DNA from: CADCTM01 sp049671305
GTDB lineage: Bacteria; Cyanobacteriota; Cyanobacteriia; Cyanobacteriales; Coleofasciculaceae
Length of the DNA: 64,000 nucleotides
Reading direction: 5' to 3'
NCBI GenBank assembly: GCA_049671305.1
Contig: JBATUR010000088.1
Location: 10,270 to 74,269, forward strand
The translations under genes were made by a program, and so were the position numbers. The notes beneath the pieces were generated by a model. It searched no databases and was not told the origin of the DNA. It saw only the letters and a list, made by a program, of their open reading frames with translations. Each line of letters opens with the position of its first letter. The first letter of the stretch is position 1. Shown here in pieces: positions 8,378 through 16,487 of the stretch.

Positions 8378-8869
8378 TTAGGATGTGGGGTGTAACAATT
8401 TCTCGAACCAGGTGCCTAGAATTGGTTGAGGTACTGCACCAACGAGAGTTTTGATGACTGTGCGATCGTGCAGCGGAACCGAGGGTTCATCGCTTTTTAT
8501 AAAGAAGAATTGGGGGACGCCTTTGACTTGATATTGCTGTATTTGTTGCTGTACTTGAGGTTCGTCAACATTGAGCATGACAAAGTTGATTTGGGAACCA
8601 TACTTTTCATGAAATTGGCTAATGCTGGGCGCTAATGCCTGACAACTGGTACACCAATCGGCATAAAATTCGATTAGTGTGGGCTTGTTGTTGCTTAATG
8701 CGGTTTGGTAAGGAGTAGCCTGAGCTGACATTTGTCTTAATGCTGCGATTCCGAGGGATGATGAGTTGGCAGCAGCGCTATCGAGGCGGATGAAGAAGAA
8801 ACAAGCACTACAAAATAGGATTACTAGTCCGGTTAGGAGATAAATGGGAAGTTTTGGCTTGGTGTCCAT
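8378..8869 (-). CDS. Membrane-anchored thioredoxin-like protein (TxlA type)
   Basis: The 163-residue product has one N-terminal membrane segment (residues about 8-27, IYLLTGLVILFCSACFFFI) followed by a thioredoxin domain. The active-site motif is YADWCTSCQ near 69-77, a CxxC centre flanked by the usual Trp. A cis-proline motif KGVPQF lies near 115-120. The soluble domain should face the periplasm or thylakoid lumen. The family (TxlA/HCF164-like) is involved in redox balance and thylakoid protein assembly, but substrates here are unknown. It is a lone gene between the nirA promoter and the CRISPR array, whose last repeat ends 38 bases upstream of its start. Its promoter must therefore overlap the CRISPR trailer. 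Confidence 0.82.
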   Translation of the reverse strand: MDTKPKLPIYLLTGLVILFCSACFFFIRLDSAAANSSSLGIAALRQMSAQATPYQTALSNNKPTLIEFYADWCTSCQALAPSISQFHEKYGSQINFVMLNVDEPQVQQQIQQYQVKGVPQFFFIKSDEPSVPLHDRTVIKTLVGAVPQPILGTWFEKLLHPTS

Positions 8870-8906
8870 GAAGTCAAGGCGGTTTCTTCTTTAATGATAC
8901 GCTTGC

Positions 8907-9254
8907 TGTTCAATCCCTGAAAGGGATTAATTACGATTCAGAGTCCCAGTTGTATTGTTACCTACATTCATTCTCCAAGGCGAAACGTTTCAATCCCTGA
9001 AAGGGATTAATTACGATTCAGAGTATTTCAAGCATTGTTATCAAATCCAATGAGATGAACATTAAAAGAGTTGTTTCAATCCCTGAAAGGGATTAATTAC
9101 GATTCAGAGAACTCCGGTAGGATTGGTTAAGTGTACTAGCCGGTTTCAATCCCTGAAAGGGATTAATTACGATTCAGAGTTTGCAAGAGCTTGCTGAAGC
9201 TACTACCGGATACTATCGTTTCAATCCCTGAAAGGGATTAATTACGATTCAGAG
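8907..9254 (-). CRISPR. CRISPR array, five 37-bp repeats and four spacers
   Basis: Repeats at 8907-8943, 8987-9023, 9073-9109, 9143-9179 and 9218-9254. They start GTTTCAATCCCTGAAAGG and end TACGATTCAGAG on the plus strand. Spacers are 43, 49, 33 and 38 bases. An internal AATCCCT/AGGGATT stem with a 3-base loop is present. On the minus strand the repeat ends ATTGAAAC, the usual 5' handle of type I crRNAs. The only degenerate copy is at 8907 (its first two plus-strand bases differ from consensus). The cas genes also lie on the minus strand. All three points indicate minus-strand transcription, with 8907 as the leader-distal end. The array belongs to the adjacent type I-D cas operon. Confidence 0.97.
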
Positions 9255-9421
9255 AGCGGGGCTCCGAAACCCATACTCTATTTAATTTTCAAGGTGCCTT
9301 TGCGCTAACCTCTTTAAAAATATCATTACAGCCATCGATCTGGCAAGAGGCAACCTTCACACAAACCCTCAAAGCCATTCCCAGTAAGCATTACAGCCTT
9401 TGCGCCAACCTCCTTCAAGAC
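9255..9421 (-). promoter_or_regulatory. Probable CRISPR leader with internal direct repeats
   Basis: The region lies between the cas2 terminator candidate and the first repeat (9254). It has two near-identical 25-base stretches at 9296-9320 and 9396-9420, exactly 100 bases apart and sharing GCCTTTGCG. It also has CATTACAGCC at 9324-9333 and 9389-9398, with a related GAATACAGCC at 9451-9460. Position and orientation fit a leader holding the array promoter and adaptation signals; function is inferred. Confidence 0.6.
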
Positions 9422-9461
9422 CAAAAAGGCTGCATCCCCCAACAGATAAGGAATACAGCCT
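9422..9461 (-). terminator. Candidate terminator after cas2
   Basis: On the minus strand, AGGCTG (9456-9461) pairs with CAGCCT (9427-9432) across a loop of about 23 bases and is followed by a run of five T. It sits 44 bases after the cas2 stop and could separate cas operon transcripts from the array leader. The loop is long, so confidence is moderate. Confidence 0.45.
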
Positions 9462-9504
9462 CAAAAATCACACTCTTCAAAAAAACACCTATAGGTAGGC
9501 GCAA

Positions 9505-9777
9505 CTAAGCAAAGAAAATCGAATCATCACGCACTTGCTCACCGCCAATCCGTTCTACCTTACCTTGGCAACAAGCACAAAGGAAATAGAAACGTATGCT
9601 GTCCTCATCAGGCTTAATTACCTTAGCCAAACGCGATCGCAATTTTGCATAATCAGTCTTAGTCAAATCACACTCAAACACACTGTACTGCATCCACTGC
9701 CCATAAGACTTCAGCATTTTATGAATCTTAGTACGGCGCTTATCTTCAGAAATATCATAAGACACAACAACAAACAT
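9505..9777 (-). CDS. cas2: CRISPR-associated endonuclease Cas2
   Basis: The 90-residue product starts MFVVVSYDISEDKRRTKIHKM, with the beta-strand and catalytic-type Asp (YDIS) of Cas2. It ends with a short Cys-containing strand (FLCACC). With Cas1 it forms the complex that inserts new spacers next to the leader. Length is normal. The start lies 3 bases beyond the cas1 stop, so translation is probably coupled. It is the last gene of the type I-D operon before the array. Confidence 0.95.
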   Translation of the reverse strand: MFVVVSYDISEDKRRTKIHKMLKSYGQWMQYSVFECDLTKTDYAKLRSRLAKVIKPDEDSIRFYFLCACCQGKVERIGGEQVRDDSIFFA

Positions 9778-9780
9778 AAA

Positions 9781-10785
9781 CTACCTCAACACTAAAGGTG
9801 GATACTGCTCCGTTTCACCCATCAGATACTTACCCATAAGTCGCGCTTGAATTTCAAAAATTTCTTGATAAGTATATTTTTTTCCTAATACCGGATGTGC
9901 AATTTGCGATTGTTTCTTCTGTGCGTACAACTGCAAAAACATCTTACGCCCCTCTTTAGACAAAAGCACCGCATTACTGAGAGGTTCTACCGTAAAATCA
10001 GCAGGTGTAATTTGCTTTAAATTAATCGCACTCAACACCATTGCATCAACAATCAAAGGGCGAAACTCCTCCATCAAATCTAGCGCCAAACCTGGACGAC
10101 CATAATGCTGAAAATGAAGATATCCTAAATATGGATCAAAGCCGACAATATTAACCGCACTTTGGATATCATGACGCAGCAAAGAGTAACCAAAGCTCAA
10201 AAGCGCATTCACAGGATCGGTAGGAGGGCGGCGGCGTCGGGCTTTAAAGCTAAATCCCTCAACACGAATTAGATGATTAAATGCTCCAAAATAAGCAGCA
10301 CTTCCCGCACCTTCCAAACCTCTTAAAGAGTTAATATTGTCTGTTTTGTCAATAGGTAAAATTGCCCTTTCCAGAGATAATATAGCAGATTCTAAGGGAA
10401 TTTCTGGATAGTTACGATGGGTTCGCTGTAGCATTTTGCGATAATTTTTCAGCTTACCTCGCACAAAACCTCGTACTAGGTGAACAGCTTTCTCTGATTC
10501 TCCGGCAGCTTGCCATTGAGCAGCACGAAGAAAGATATTCTTAGTTAATTCCGGCTCAAGTTTCCCTAAATATTTACCAGTTTCAGTCATAAAAGTTAGA
10601 GGAATTTTGCGCTCCAAAAGTTCTATAGCAGCGGCAGGAGAAATAGTTGCCCGCCCCATAACAACAACACCATCTAATTTAATTAACGGTACATCTTGCA
10701 GTGTTTTTTTATTACTTGTGACGTGCAAGCGTTCATCAATTTTGCCGATAAAAGCATCATTTTGAATTATGTAAAGTGAACCCAT
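9781..10785 (-). CDS. cas1: CRISPR integrase Cas1
   Basis: The 334-residue integrase catalyses spacer insertion together with Cas2. Metal-binding residues are recognisable: Glu in LRGLEGAGSAAYF near 154-166, His in GYLHFQHYGRPGLALDL near 220-236, and the acidic EEFRPL just after it. The N-terminal beta domain begins MGSLYIIQND. A basic stretch (KARRRRPPTDP) precedes the helical core, as in other type I Cas1 proteins. It follows cas4 by 66 bases and nearly touches cas2. No truncation is seen, so adaptation should be functional. Confidence 0.97.
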   Translation of the reverse strand: MGSLYIIQNDAFIGKIDERLHVTSNKKTLQDVPLIKLDGVVVMGRATISPAAAIELLERKIPLTFMTETGKYLGKLEPELTKNIFLRAAQWQAAGESEKAVHLVRGFVRGKLKNYRKMLQRTHRNYPEIPLESAILSLERAILPIDKTDNINSLRGLEGAGSAAYFGAFNHLIRVEGFSFKARRRRPPTDPVNALLSFGYSLLRHDIQSAVNIVGFDPYLGYLHFQHYGRPGLALDLMEEFRPLIVDAMVLSAINLKQITPADFTVEPLSNAVLLSKEGRKMFLQLYAQKKQSQIAHPVLGKKYTYQEIFEIQARLMGKYLMGETEQYPPLVLR

Positions 10786-10851
10786 TTTTTGACCTCGTAA
10801 ATAGTTAGTAAGATTCTTCAGTTAAGAAGTTAGAAAGGCAAAACTTATCGT

Positions 10852-11448
10852 TTATTCGCTAACTTCTTGATAACGGCTCAGTTTTTTGGTAGTTTGGGGC
10901 AGGCATTGCGACTTGAGGCTGCATCCTTTACAACGGTTGCTGTATAAAGGTTTGGGCATAATTCCTGTCTGAAAAAGTGAGATAATAGACTGGATAATGG
11001 CGATCGCATTTTTTCGCAATTCATCATTAATTTCGACAACTTGACGCCCATGAGAATGAGCATAATAAACATAGCCAGTAGTGATAGTTTTCCCTGTCAT
11101 TTCTTCCAAGCACAATGCCTGGGCACAAACTTGCAATTGATCATTATCCCATTCACCTTTTCTCCCTCGTTTGTATTCAATAGGATAAATTTGTCCCGAT
11201 TCTGATTCAATTAAATCAGATTTTCCAATTAGTTTATGTTGTTCTGATTTCAGCCAAATTGCTCTAACTTGCCAAGTTTCATCACGATATATTTCTGAAG
11301 TAGTATGAACGCGATCATGCAAACTTGTACCTTCAATTGTGTATTGATTATCCACAAATTCCCCCGCACAAAACATCCGCCAGCAGCGGTGAGGGCAGTA
11401 AGAATATTGGTTTAAAGCCGCAATAGGAATGTAATCAAGATTGTCCAT
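10852..11448 (-). CDS. cas4: CRISPR-associated nuclease Cas4
   Basis: The 198-residue RecB-family exonuclease has an N-terminal Cys in NQYSYCPHRCW and a C-terminal CKGCSLKSQC cluster, which together bind an iron-sulfur cluster. The nuclease motif IEYKRG lies near residues 104-109 and a QxxxY-like segment (DQLQVCAQALCLEE) follows. In type I systems Cas4 trims prespacers and selects those with the right PAM before Cas1-Cas2 integration. It lies between cas6 and cas1 with short gaps, so it belongs to the adaptation part of the operon. All motifs are intact. Confidence 0.95.
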   Translation of the reverse strand: MDNLDYIPIAALNQYSYCPHRCWRMFCAGEFVDNQYTIEGTSLHDRVHTTSEIYRDETWQVRAIWLKSEQHKLIGKSDLIESESGQIYPIEYKRGRKGEWDNDQLQVCAQALCLEEMTGKTITTGYVYYAHSHGRQVVEINDELRKNAIAIIQSIISLFQTGIMPKPLYSNRCKGCSLKSQCLPQTTKKLSRYQEVSE

Positions 11449-11494
11449 ATTTTTGGTGAGAGTTAAGTTTGTATTTTGATTTAGCCATTAATTA

Positions 11495-12316
11495 CTAACC
11501 ATTCAAACGCCGAATCATGCCCATTCCCATCGGAGTTTTTCTCCCAACACCACAGTAGAGAGCAAAGTCTGCTAAAGTGTTCAATTGCTTAATATTGAGA
11601 GCATCAACATCACCGAAAATACGATAGCTAACTTCTCCTACACAGCCAATAAATTTACTACGAGAGTCAGTAACTATTTCGGTTTGAATGTCAAAGAAAC
11701 TGGGGAAAATAGACTCTGTTGAAAAGTTAGATAATTCAACGCCGCTGTATTTATTCCAGCGATTTAGGAGACTATTAAAGATACAATCTCTAGTAGGGAG
11801 TGCAGTATCAAATTTGCCTTGACGGAAGGCAGCAGGAGTGGCAAAAGTAAAGGTGAGAATGCGCTCATTTTCCGATGCTTGCTCATACAATTGGCTATAG
11901 CTACAAGCATTTGCCCAAGGTTGCGTAAACTGAGGAGTGCCAAGAATACTAGTAATTTGCAAATTAGCCGAGCCCAGATGCCAGGGTTGTTTGGGGTTGA
12001 GGTTAAGCCAAAGTTGCGTTAATGAGCTAAATAAACTGTCATCTAAAAGGGTTACTCGCCACCAACAGGGAGTGCCAGCAGGGATGTTTTGGAGGTGTTG
12101 CCATTGCAATTTGTAGTCTTTGTTTTTCGGAGTTTGTGTTTGTAATGGGCTGACAGTGAAGGCTTTTTCAGACTTTTCATTATGAAGGCGTGAGCCTAAT
12201 TCTTGATCTACGTGACTGACGAGGCTGAAAAATAGTGCATGGAGGTGTCTTCCTGTTAGGAATTGGGGATAAATTGGCGAGGTTGGAGTGATATTGAGGA
12301 TGAGACTGTGGGGCAT
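11495..12316 (-). CDS. cas6: CRISPR RNA endoribonuclease Cas6
   Basis: The 273-residue ribonuclease cuts the array transcript inside each repeat, leaving the ATTGAAAC-type 5' handle. It has a C-terminal glycine-rich loop, YCGVGRKTPMGMGMIRR near 253-269, characteristic of Cas6, and a His-containing segment TGRHLHALFF near 21-30 that probably supplies the catalytic residue. The centre is divergent. It lies 46 bases before cas4 and 91 bases after cas3. The hairpin in the repeat is the likely recognition element. Confidence 0.93.
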   Translation of the reverse strand: MPHSLILNITPTSPIYPQFLTGRHLHALFFSLVSHVDQELGSRLHNEKSEKAFTVSPLQTQTPKNKDYKLQWQHLQNIPAGTPCWWRVTLLDDSLFSSLTQLWLNLNPKQPWHLGSANLQITSILGTPQFTQPWANACSYSQLYEQASENERILTFTFATPAAFRQGKFDTALPTRDCIFNSLLNRWNKYSGVELSNFSTESIFPSFFDIQTEIVTDSRSKFIGCVGEVSYRIFGDVDALNIKQLNTLADFALYCGVGRKTPMGMGMIRRLNG

Positions 12317-12407
12317 TTGGGGATGATAGTTTGGTTTACTAGATAGCTACGATTGCCTAAAATATTTACAAATTAAAACTTATATTTTAGGTAAAAAAAG
12401 TCCTAAT

Positions 12408-14693
12408 TTATCCAGCGATAAAAGGCTCATCATCGGGAAGACGTAGTTGTTTACTTTTCATTGCTATAGCTAAAATTCCTGCTAATCCCGGTAAAAATTT
12501 GTATTCTTTCTCAAAATCATCACAAGCAATGACAATCGGATATGACACAATTCCTTGCTTTCGTAATTGGAAAATAGCAGCAGCATTTGTGATTCCACAA
12601 ACTATTACTCCTGGTAGCAAGTGTTTTTCCAAGACTTTTAACAAAGGGGTGGGTACGATCGCACCTCCTAATCTCCGCTCTATTCTACAGTTTGCAAAAG
12701 CTGTTAGTTTGTTGAGTTCTTTGTTGACAAAAGCTTGGGAACTATCGCGATAACGCATCCTAAAACTTAATTCATAAGTAACTTTAGCGCGGGCTGTTAC
12801 TATCACAAATTCGTCATCTTCAGCAAATTCGTAATAACGTAAAAGATGCAGAGGATCTAAAATTGTTTCTTCGGAGTCATCTAGCAATAAGCCTTGAGGG
12901 TCGCGGATTGGGAGACTTTCAAACAAGCTGGAGCGAAATTGAAACAAAGGTGCATAGCTAGCCCTCCAAATCTCAGCAAAGTCTTTTAATTCTTTCCCAG
13001 CTTCAACATCTTCTTGAAACAATTTTTCAAATTCTTCGATGCTGGCTATTTTTGATTTCAGTTCCTCAAATTCAAACGGATAATGAACCTCTAAAAACTT
13101 TTTAACAAGAGCTTGACCGCCTTTAATATACTTCCATTGGCTTTTGAGAGTGAGTTTTTTCGCAGAGACTTTGACAATCTCTTGTGCCCCGCGCAAGGTT
13201 CGCATTCGGTGGCGGTAATATTCCCAGTCGCGATTTCCTCCAAGTGTTTCTTTGAGGGTATTAAAAAGTTGCGGTATTAATTCGCTACCGGGTAAATTTT
13301 CAAATTTTTCTTCAAGTTCTAACAGAGGACGGGCAATTTCTAGGAATGCTTCGGAACGCCAATAAACATCTAAAAAAGGTTTATCAAGACAGGGAATACT
13401 ATCAAGCATTTGTTTGAGTGCGGCGCGTCCTCCTGCACAATCTAGAGTGGATAAACCTTGCTCCCAAGCGGTATCTGGTAAATAGGCGATCGCTTCTGAA
13501 TCAATGTTAGTTTCAGATTTGCCCAATACTCGTCCAACTCGTCCTAGTCGTTGCCAAAATGAAAAGCGATCGCGACTAGAAAAAATCAACCAATCCAAGT
13601 TTTGTCGCGTTGGTGCAGGATTTCTTTCAAAGTTAAATCCGACATCTACAGTGCTTGTTGCTAAAATAATTGGGCATTGCATTGCCCGTTTCCTGTCTGC
13701 CTTGGGTGCAGGACCAGTAATTCGCCCGATGACATTAACAAGTCCTCTTTGTTTCAGCAAGTGGTGTAGATCGTTAATGTTAATAAGAGCATCCAAAATC
13801 ACAGCACCATTTTGATCAGGATTCTCTTGAAAACGTTTAGTCACTTCATCTGCTAATTCTCTCAACCACTCGTCTCTTTCAGGTTGCGATCGCAATTCTA
13901 GATTAACTGCTGTTTGCGATGGTAAAAGATGAGAATTGCCAGTTTCTTCATTAATCCAGGCTATTTTGACACCCTTAAACTCTAAACTTTTTAGTGCTAA
14001 CTCACAAGCTGGTTCCGGTGTTGCTGTTAGTAAAACTACTCGCCGTCCGTATTCAAAAAACCCGAAAATATGAGAATAAGCTAGATAAAACAGCAAGCTA
14101 ACTAACTGTTTAGCGTCATATAGATGAAATTCATCAAAAATGACCGTACCAAACTTTTGGTAAAAAGCACTAGCGATATTAGTGCGATCGTTCTTGTTGT
14201 AGGCAAAAAAAGTCGCGTAGTAAAAAATATCAGGGTTTGTTACCAAAATAATTGGTCGATTAGCCCCAACATCTGAAAAAATAGTAGCCGGATTTCGCAG
14301 TACATTGTACAGTTTCTCGCCCGGACGATTGCCAACTTTATCATTAGGCCATTCTCTAACTTCTCTAGCAGAAGCAGATTTCACCACATGACGCAAACCA
14401 GCTTCCTGGACAAACTTTTCTAAAGCTTCCCGCTGTTGTTCTACTAACGCATTAGTCGGGGCAATATAGACAGCACTTTGAGTAGGATTGTGCAGTAATA
14501 CTGTCGCTCCAGCGCTCGTTTTTCCCGTACCAGTTGGTGATGAATCGAGAACAATATCAGCATTCCGAGACTGTTCAAATACATCAACTTGATGCTGAAG
14601 TGCATTCTTTATAAATGCCAACTGATCTGGTAGCGATGCACAAGCGGAAATACTTCGAGGTTCTAGCTTAATAACTAACTTTTCATTAGCCAT
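12408..14693 (-). CDS. cas3: Type I-D Cas3 helicase (Cas3', without HD nuclease domain)
   Basis: The 761-residue superfamily 2 helicase has Walker A SSPTGTGKTSAG, DExH motif VIFDEFHLYD, motif III LLTATPE and a helicase C motif GRVGR. No HD nuclease domain is visible; in type I-D that activity sits on Cas10d. I chose the ATG at 14693 (MANEKLVIKL) because GGAGG lies 9 bases upstream. It overlaps the csc1 stop by 8 bases, indicating translational coupling. A longer frame to 14735 exists but lacks such a site. The gene lies between csc1 and cas6, not at the head of the operon as in the Synechocystis type I-D locus I recall. It unwinds target DNA after Cascade binding. Confidence 0.94.
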   Translation of the reverse strand: MANEKLVIKLEPRSISACASLPDQLAFIKNALQHQVDVFEQSRNADIVLDSSPTGTGKTSAGATVLLHNPTQSAVYIAPTNALVEQQREALEKFVQEAGLRHVVKSASAREVREWPNDKVGNRPGEKLYNVLRNPATIFSDVGANRPIILVTNPDIFYYATFFAYNKNDRTNIASAFYQKFGTVIFDEFHLYDAKQLVSLLFYLAYSHIFGFFEYGRRVVLLTATPEPACELALKSLEFKGVKIAWINEETGNSHLLPSQTAVNLELRSQPERDEWLRELADEVTKRFQENPDQNGAVILDALININDLHHLLKQRGLVNVIGRITGPAPKADRKRAMQCPIILATSTVDVGFNFERNPAPTRQNLDWLIFSSRDRFSFWQRLGRVGRVLGKSETNIDSEAIAYLPDTAWEQGLSTLDCAGGRAALKQMLDSIPCLDKPFLDVYWRSEAFLEIARPLLELEEKFENLPGSELIPQLFNTLKETLGGNRDWEYYRHRMRTLRGAQEIVKVSAKKLTLKSQWKYIKGGQALVKKFLEVHYPFEFEELKSKIASIEEFEKLFQEDVEAGKELKDFAEIWRASYAPLFQFRSSLFESLPIRDPQGLLLDDSEETILDPLHLLRYYEFAEDDEFVIVTARAKVTYELSFRMRYRDSSQAFVNKELNKLTAFANCRIERRLGGAIVPTPLLKVLEKHLLPGVIVCGITNAAAIFQLRKQGIVSYPIVIACDDFEKEYKFLPGLAGILAIAMKSKQLRLPDDEPFIAG

Positions 14694-15447
14694 TTTGTCT
14701 GCCTCCGCAACAGAAATATAAATTAGCTGGAACAATCATTTCACCAACCTGCCAAGCAGCCCCTCGGAAGGAAAGATTTTTCAACAATGGTGCTGGTGGC
14801 ATGGAAATTAAATCAAATGACAAAAGCTCTAAATTTGGCGGTAAATCAGCTACACTTAAATAAGCCTGACTTTGATAATTGTCGCTCGGCAAAAGAGCTA
14901 TTTCAACTTCAGATAAAACATTCACCTTAACTTTACTCATGAATTTACCCACGCGAATGTAATCCGGTAATTCGCAATTTCCAAAGACTACAGTTTGAAA
15001 CTTATTGCCGCGTTCAATCATCCGCAACCTTCCGGTTTGAGGAAAATTACTAGCTCGAAATGAACTAGGTTTTTTACCTTGTCTTTGAATTGGTAAATCT
15101 TCACGGGCTGTAGCGACGCGGTTATTAGTCATGGCGTACCAATAAGCATCAGAAAGTGCATTAAACCGCTCTAATCTAAATGTTACTCTGCCGTTGATTG
15201 GCGAAGCTGGCAATACATAACAAGCTTGTGCAATTGGTTCTAAATCTTCTTTGTAGGTTGGTCGTCCTGTTGCCTCACCTTGAAGGCGATAGGGGGAATG
15301 TACCCAGCCAAAAGCATAGGCAAGAGCATAGTTCCCGATCGCACCTTCAGTGTAATAGGTATCAGACAACTCCCTAGAGGTAAAAAAGACTGGTTCTGCA
15401 CACCACAGTTCGATTATTTTTGCCTTTTGAAAAGGAAGTGTTGACAT
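14686..15447 (-). CDS. csc1: Type I-D Cascade subunit Csc1 (Cas5 group)
   Basis: The 253-residue RAMP protein is recognised as Csc1 mainly from position between csc2 and cas3. The early segment YTEGAIGNYALAYAFGWVHSPYR near 30-52 is typical of the family. Csc1 is the Cas5-like subunit that caps the crRNA 5' handle in the type I-D effector complex. The C-terminus is Gly/Arg-rich (CCGGRQNG). It starts 3 bases after the csc2 stop and its last codons overlap the cas3 start, so the three genes are translated as a unit. No motif loss is evident. Confidence 0.93.
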   Translation of the reverse strand: MSTLPFQKAKIIELWCAEPVFFTSRELSDTYYTEGAIGNYALAYAFGWVHSPYRLQGEATGRPTYKEDLEPIAQACYVLPASPINGRVTFRLERFNALSDAYWYAMTNNRVATAREDLPIQRQGKKPSSFRASNFPQTGRLRMIERGNKFQTVVFGNCELPDYIRVGKFMSKVKVNVLSEVEIALLPSDNYQSQAYLSVADLPPNLELLSFDLISMPPAPLLKNLSFRGAAWQVGEMIVPANLYFCCGGRQNG

Positions 15448-15450
15448 ACA

Positions 15451-16470
15451 TTAACTCTCTGTTTCTACAGGTGTCTTTTTACTTTTGCCTTTGCTCTTTT
15501 TCTCAGCAGGAGGCTGACGGAAAGGCTCATAAGATTTATTCAATCGCTTCAGAAATTCATCGCGTTCTGTTTCTGACCAATGGCGGTCTATATCTGCAAT
15601 TAAACTATCTAATTCATCTTCAGAAAGCTGCATCGAAACTCCCCGTTTGTTAGTCCAAGTTGCAATGACTTGCTTGATTGCTGCACTCAAATCATCAGTA
15701 TCAAAAGGATGTTCTAAAGGCTTTGGCAAAGCATCATAAGTCGCTTGTACCAATTCCAGAGAACTAGGTAATTCTGCAATACTGCCAAATACTCCTAATA
15801 TCTGATTTTCCATCCGTCCGACGCGGCTGGAAACTGCGCCATAGCGACTTGTTAACAGAATGTTGCCGATGACATAACGCAACTCATCAGCCGTAACATC
15901 TTTGAGGGTGACGACATCAATAAAATGGACTCCAGGTTTGATATATTCACTGGTATTTAAAGCGGTTGATGCTTTACCATTTTCATCGCGCATTGTGCCG
16001 TTTTCGTAGATAGCATTGATCGTGCGATCGCCCACAGCTTGACCCGCAGTCAAAATACTAAAAGCATCTTCAGTCCAAACTCGACTTTTTTGAGCGCCAC
16101 CGCCTCCAGCAGCAAAACCGTATAGAAAACAATCCACACACATTTCGCAAGGTGCATTGGTGTTTAGCGAACAAAGAGCACCTTCTTTTGGACTTGTATA
16201 AAGAAGTTCGTGAGATCTTAAGAATTCGCGTCCCTTTCGTCTTTCTGGTGCTACCTGTTTGCGTTTAGTCATCACCAAACGCTGCACAATTGTCTTTTTA
16301 TCTTCTAAACCAGCAGGCACAAATTCGCTACACATTGGTTCGCCTGAACCTTCGGTGCGAAAAATAGTTTCAGAATGAGTTGTCCTAAGAACAATTAAAC
16401 TGACAATTCGCCCTTTGGGAAAATTTTCGTAAGCAGGAGCAAGAACAGGATTAAGCTTGTTAATTGACAT
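15451..16470 (-). CDS. csc2: Type I-D Cascade backbone subunit Csc2 (Cas7 group)
   Basis: The 339-residue Cas7-type protein polymerises along the crRNA spacer to form the type I-D backbone. It contains a cysteine-rich insertion CEMCVDCFLYGFAAGGGGAQKSR near 109-131, typical of Csc2 and possibly metal-binding, and the conserved VSSRVGRMENQILG stretch near 215-228. The C-terminus is basic (KKSKGKSKK). GGAG lies a few bases upstream of the ATG, and the cas10d stop is 17 bases away. It is intact. Confidence 0.95.
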   Translation of the reverse strand: MSINKLNPVLAPAYENFPKGRIVSLIVLRTTHSETIFRTEGSGEPMCSEFVPAGLEDKKTIVQRLVMTKRKQVAPERRKGREFLRSHELLYTSPKEGALCSLNTNAPCEMCVDCFLYGFAAGGGGAQKSRVWTEDAFSILTAGQAVGDRTINAIYENGTMRDENGKASTALNTSEYIKPGVHFIDVVTLKDVTADELRYVIGNILLTSRYGAVSSRVGRMENQILGVFGSIAELPSSLELVQATYDALPKPLEHPFDTDDLSAAIKQVIATWTNKRGVSMQLSEDELDSLIADIDRHWSETERDEFLKRLNKSYEPFRQPPAEKKSKGKSKKTPVETES

Positions 16471-16487
16471 GAGAAACTCCTAATTAA

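Noticed and set aside
8907..9254. Array transcription on the plus strand
   Set aside because: The minus-strand repeat ends in the usual ATTGAAAC handle, the degenerate repeat is at the opposite end, and the likely leader lies on the cas side.
9535..9795. Plus-strand open frame of about 86 codons across cas2
   Set aside because: Antisense to cas2; no plausible protein features.
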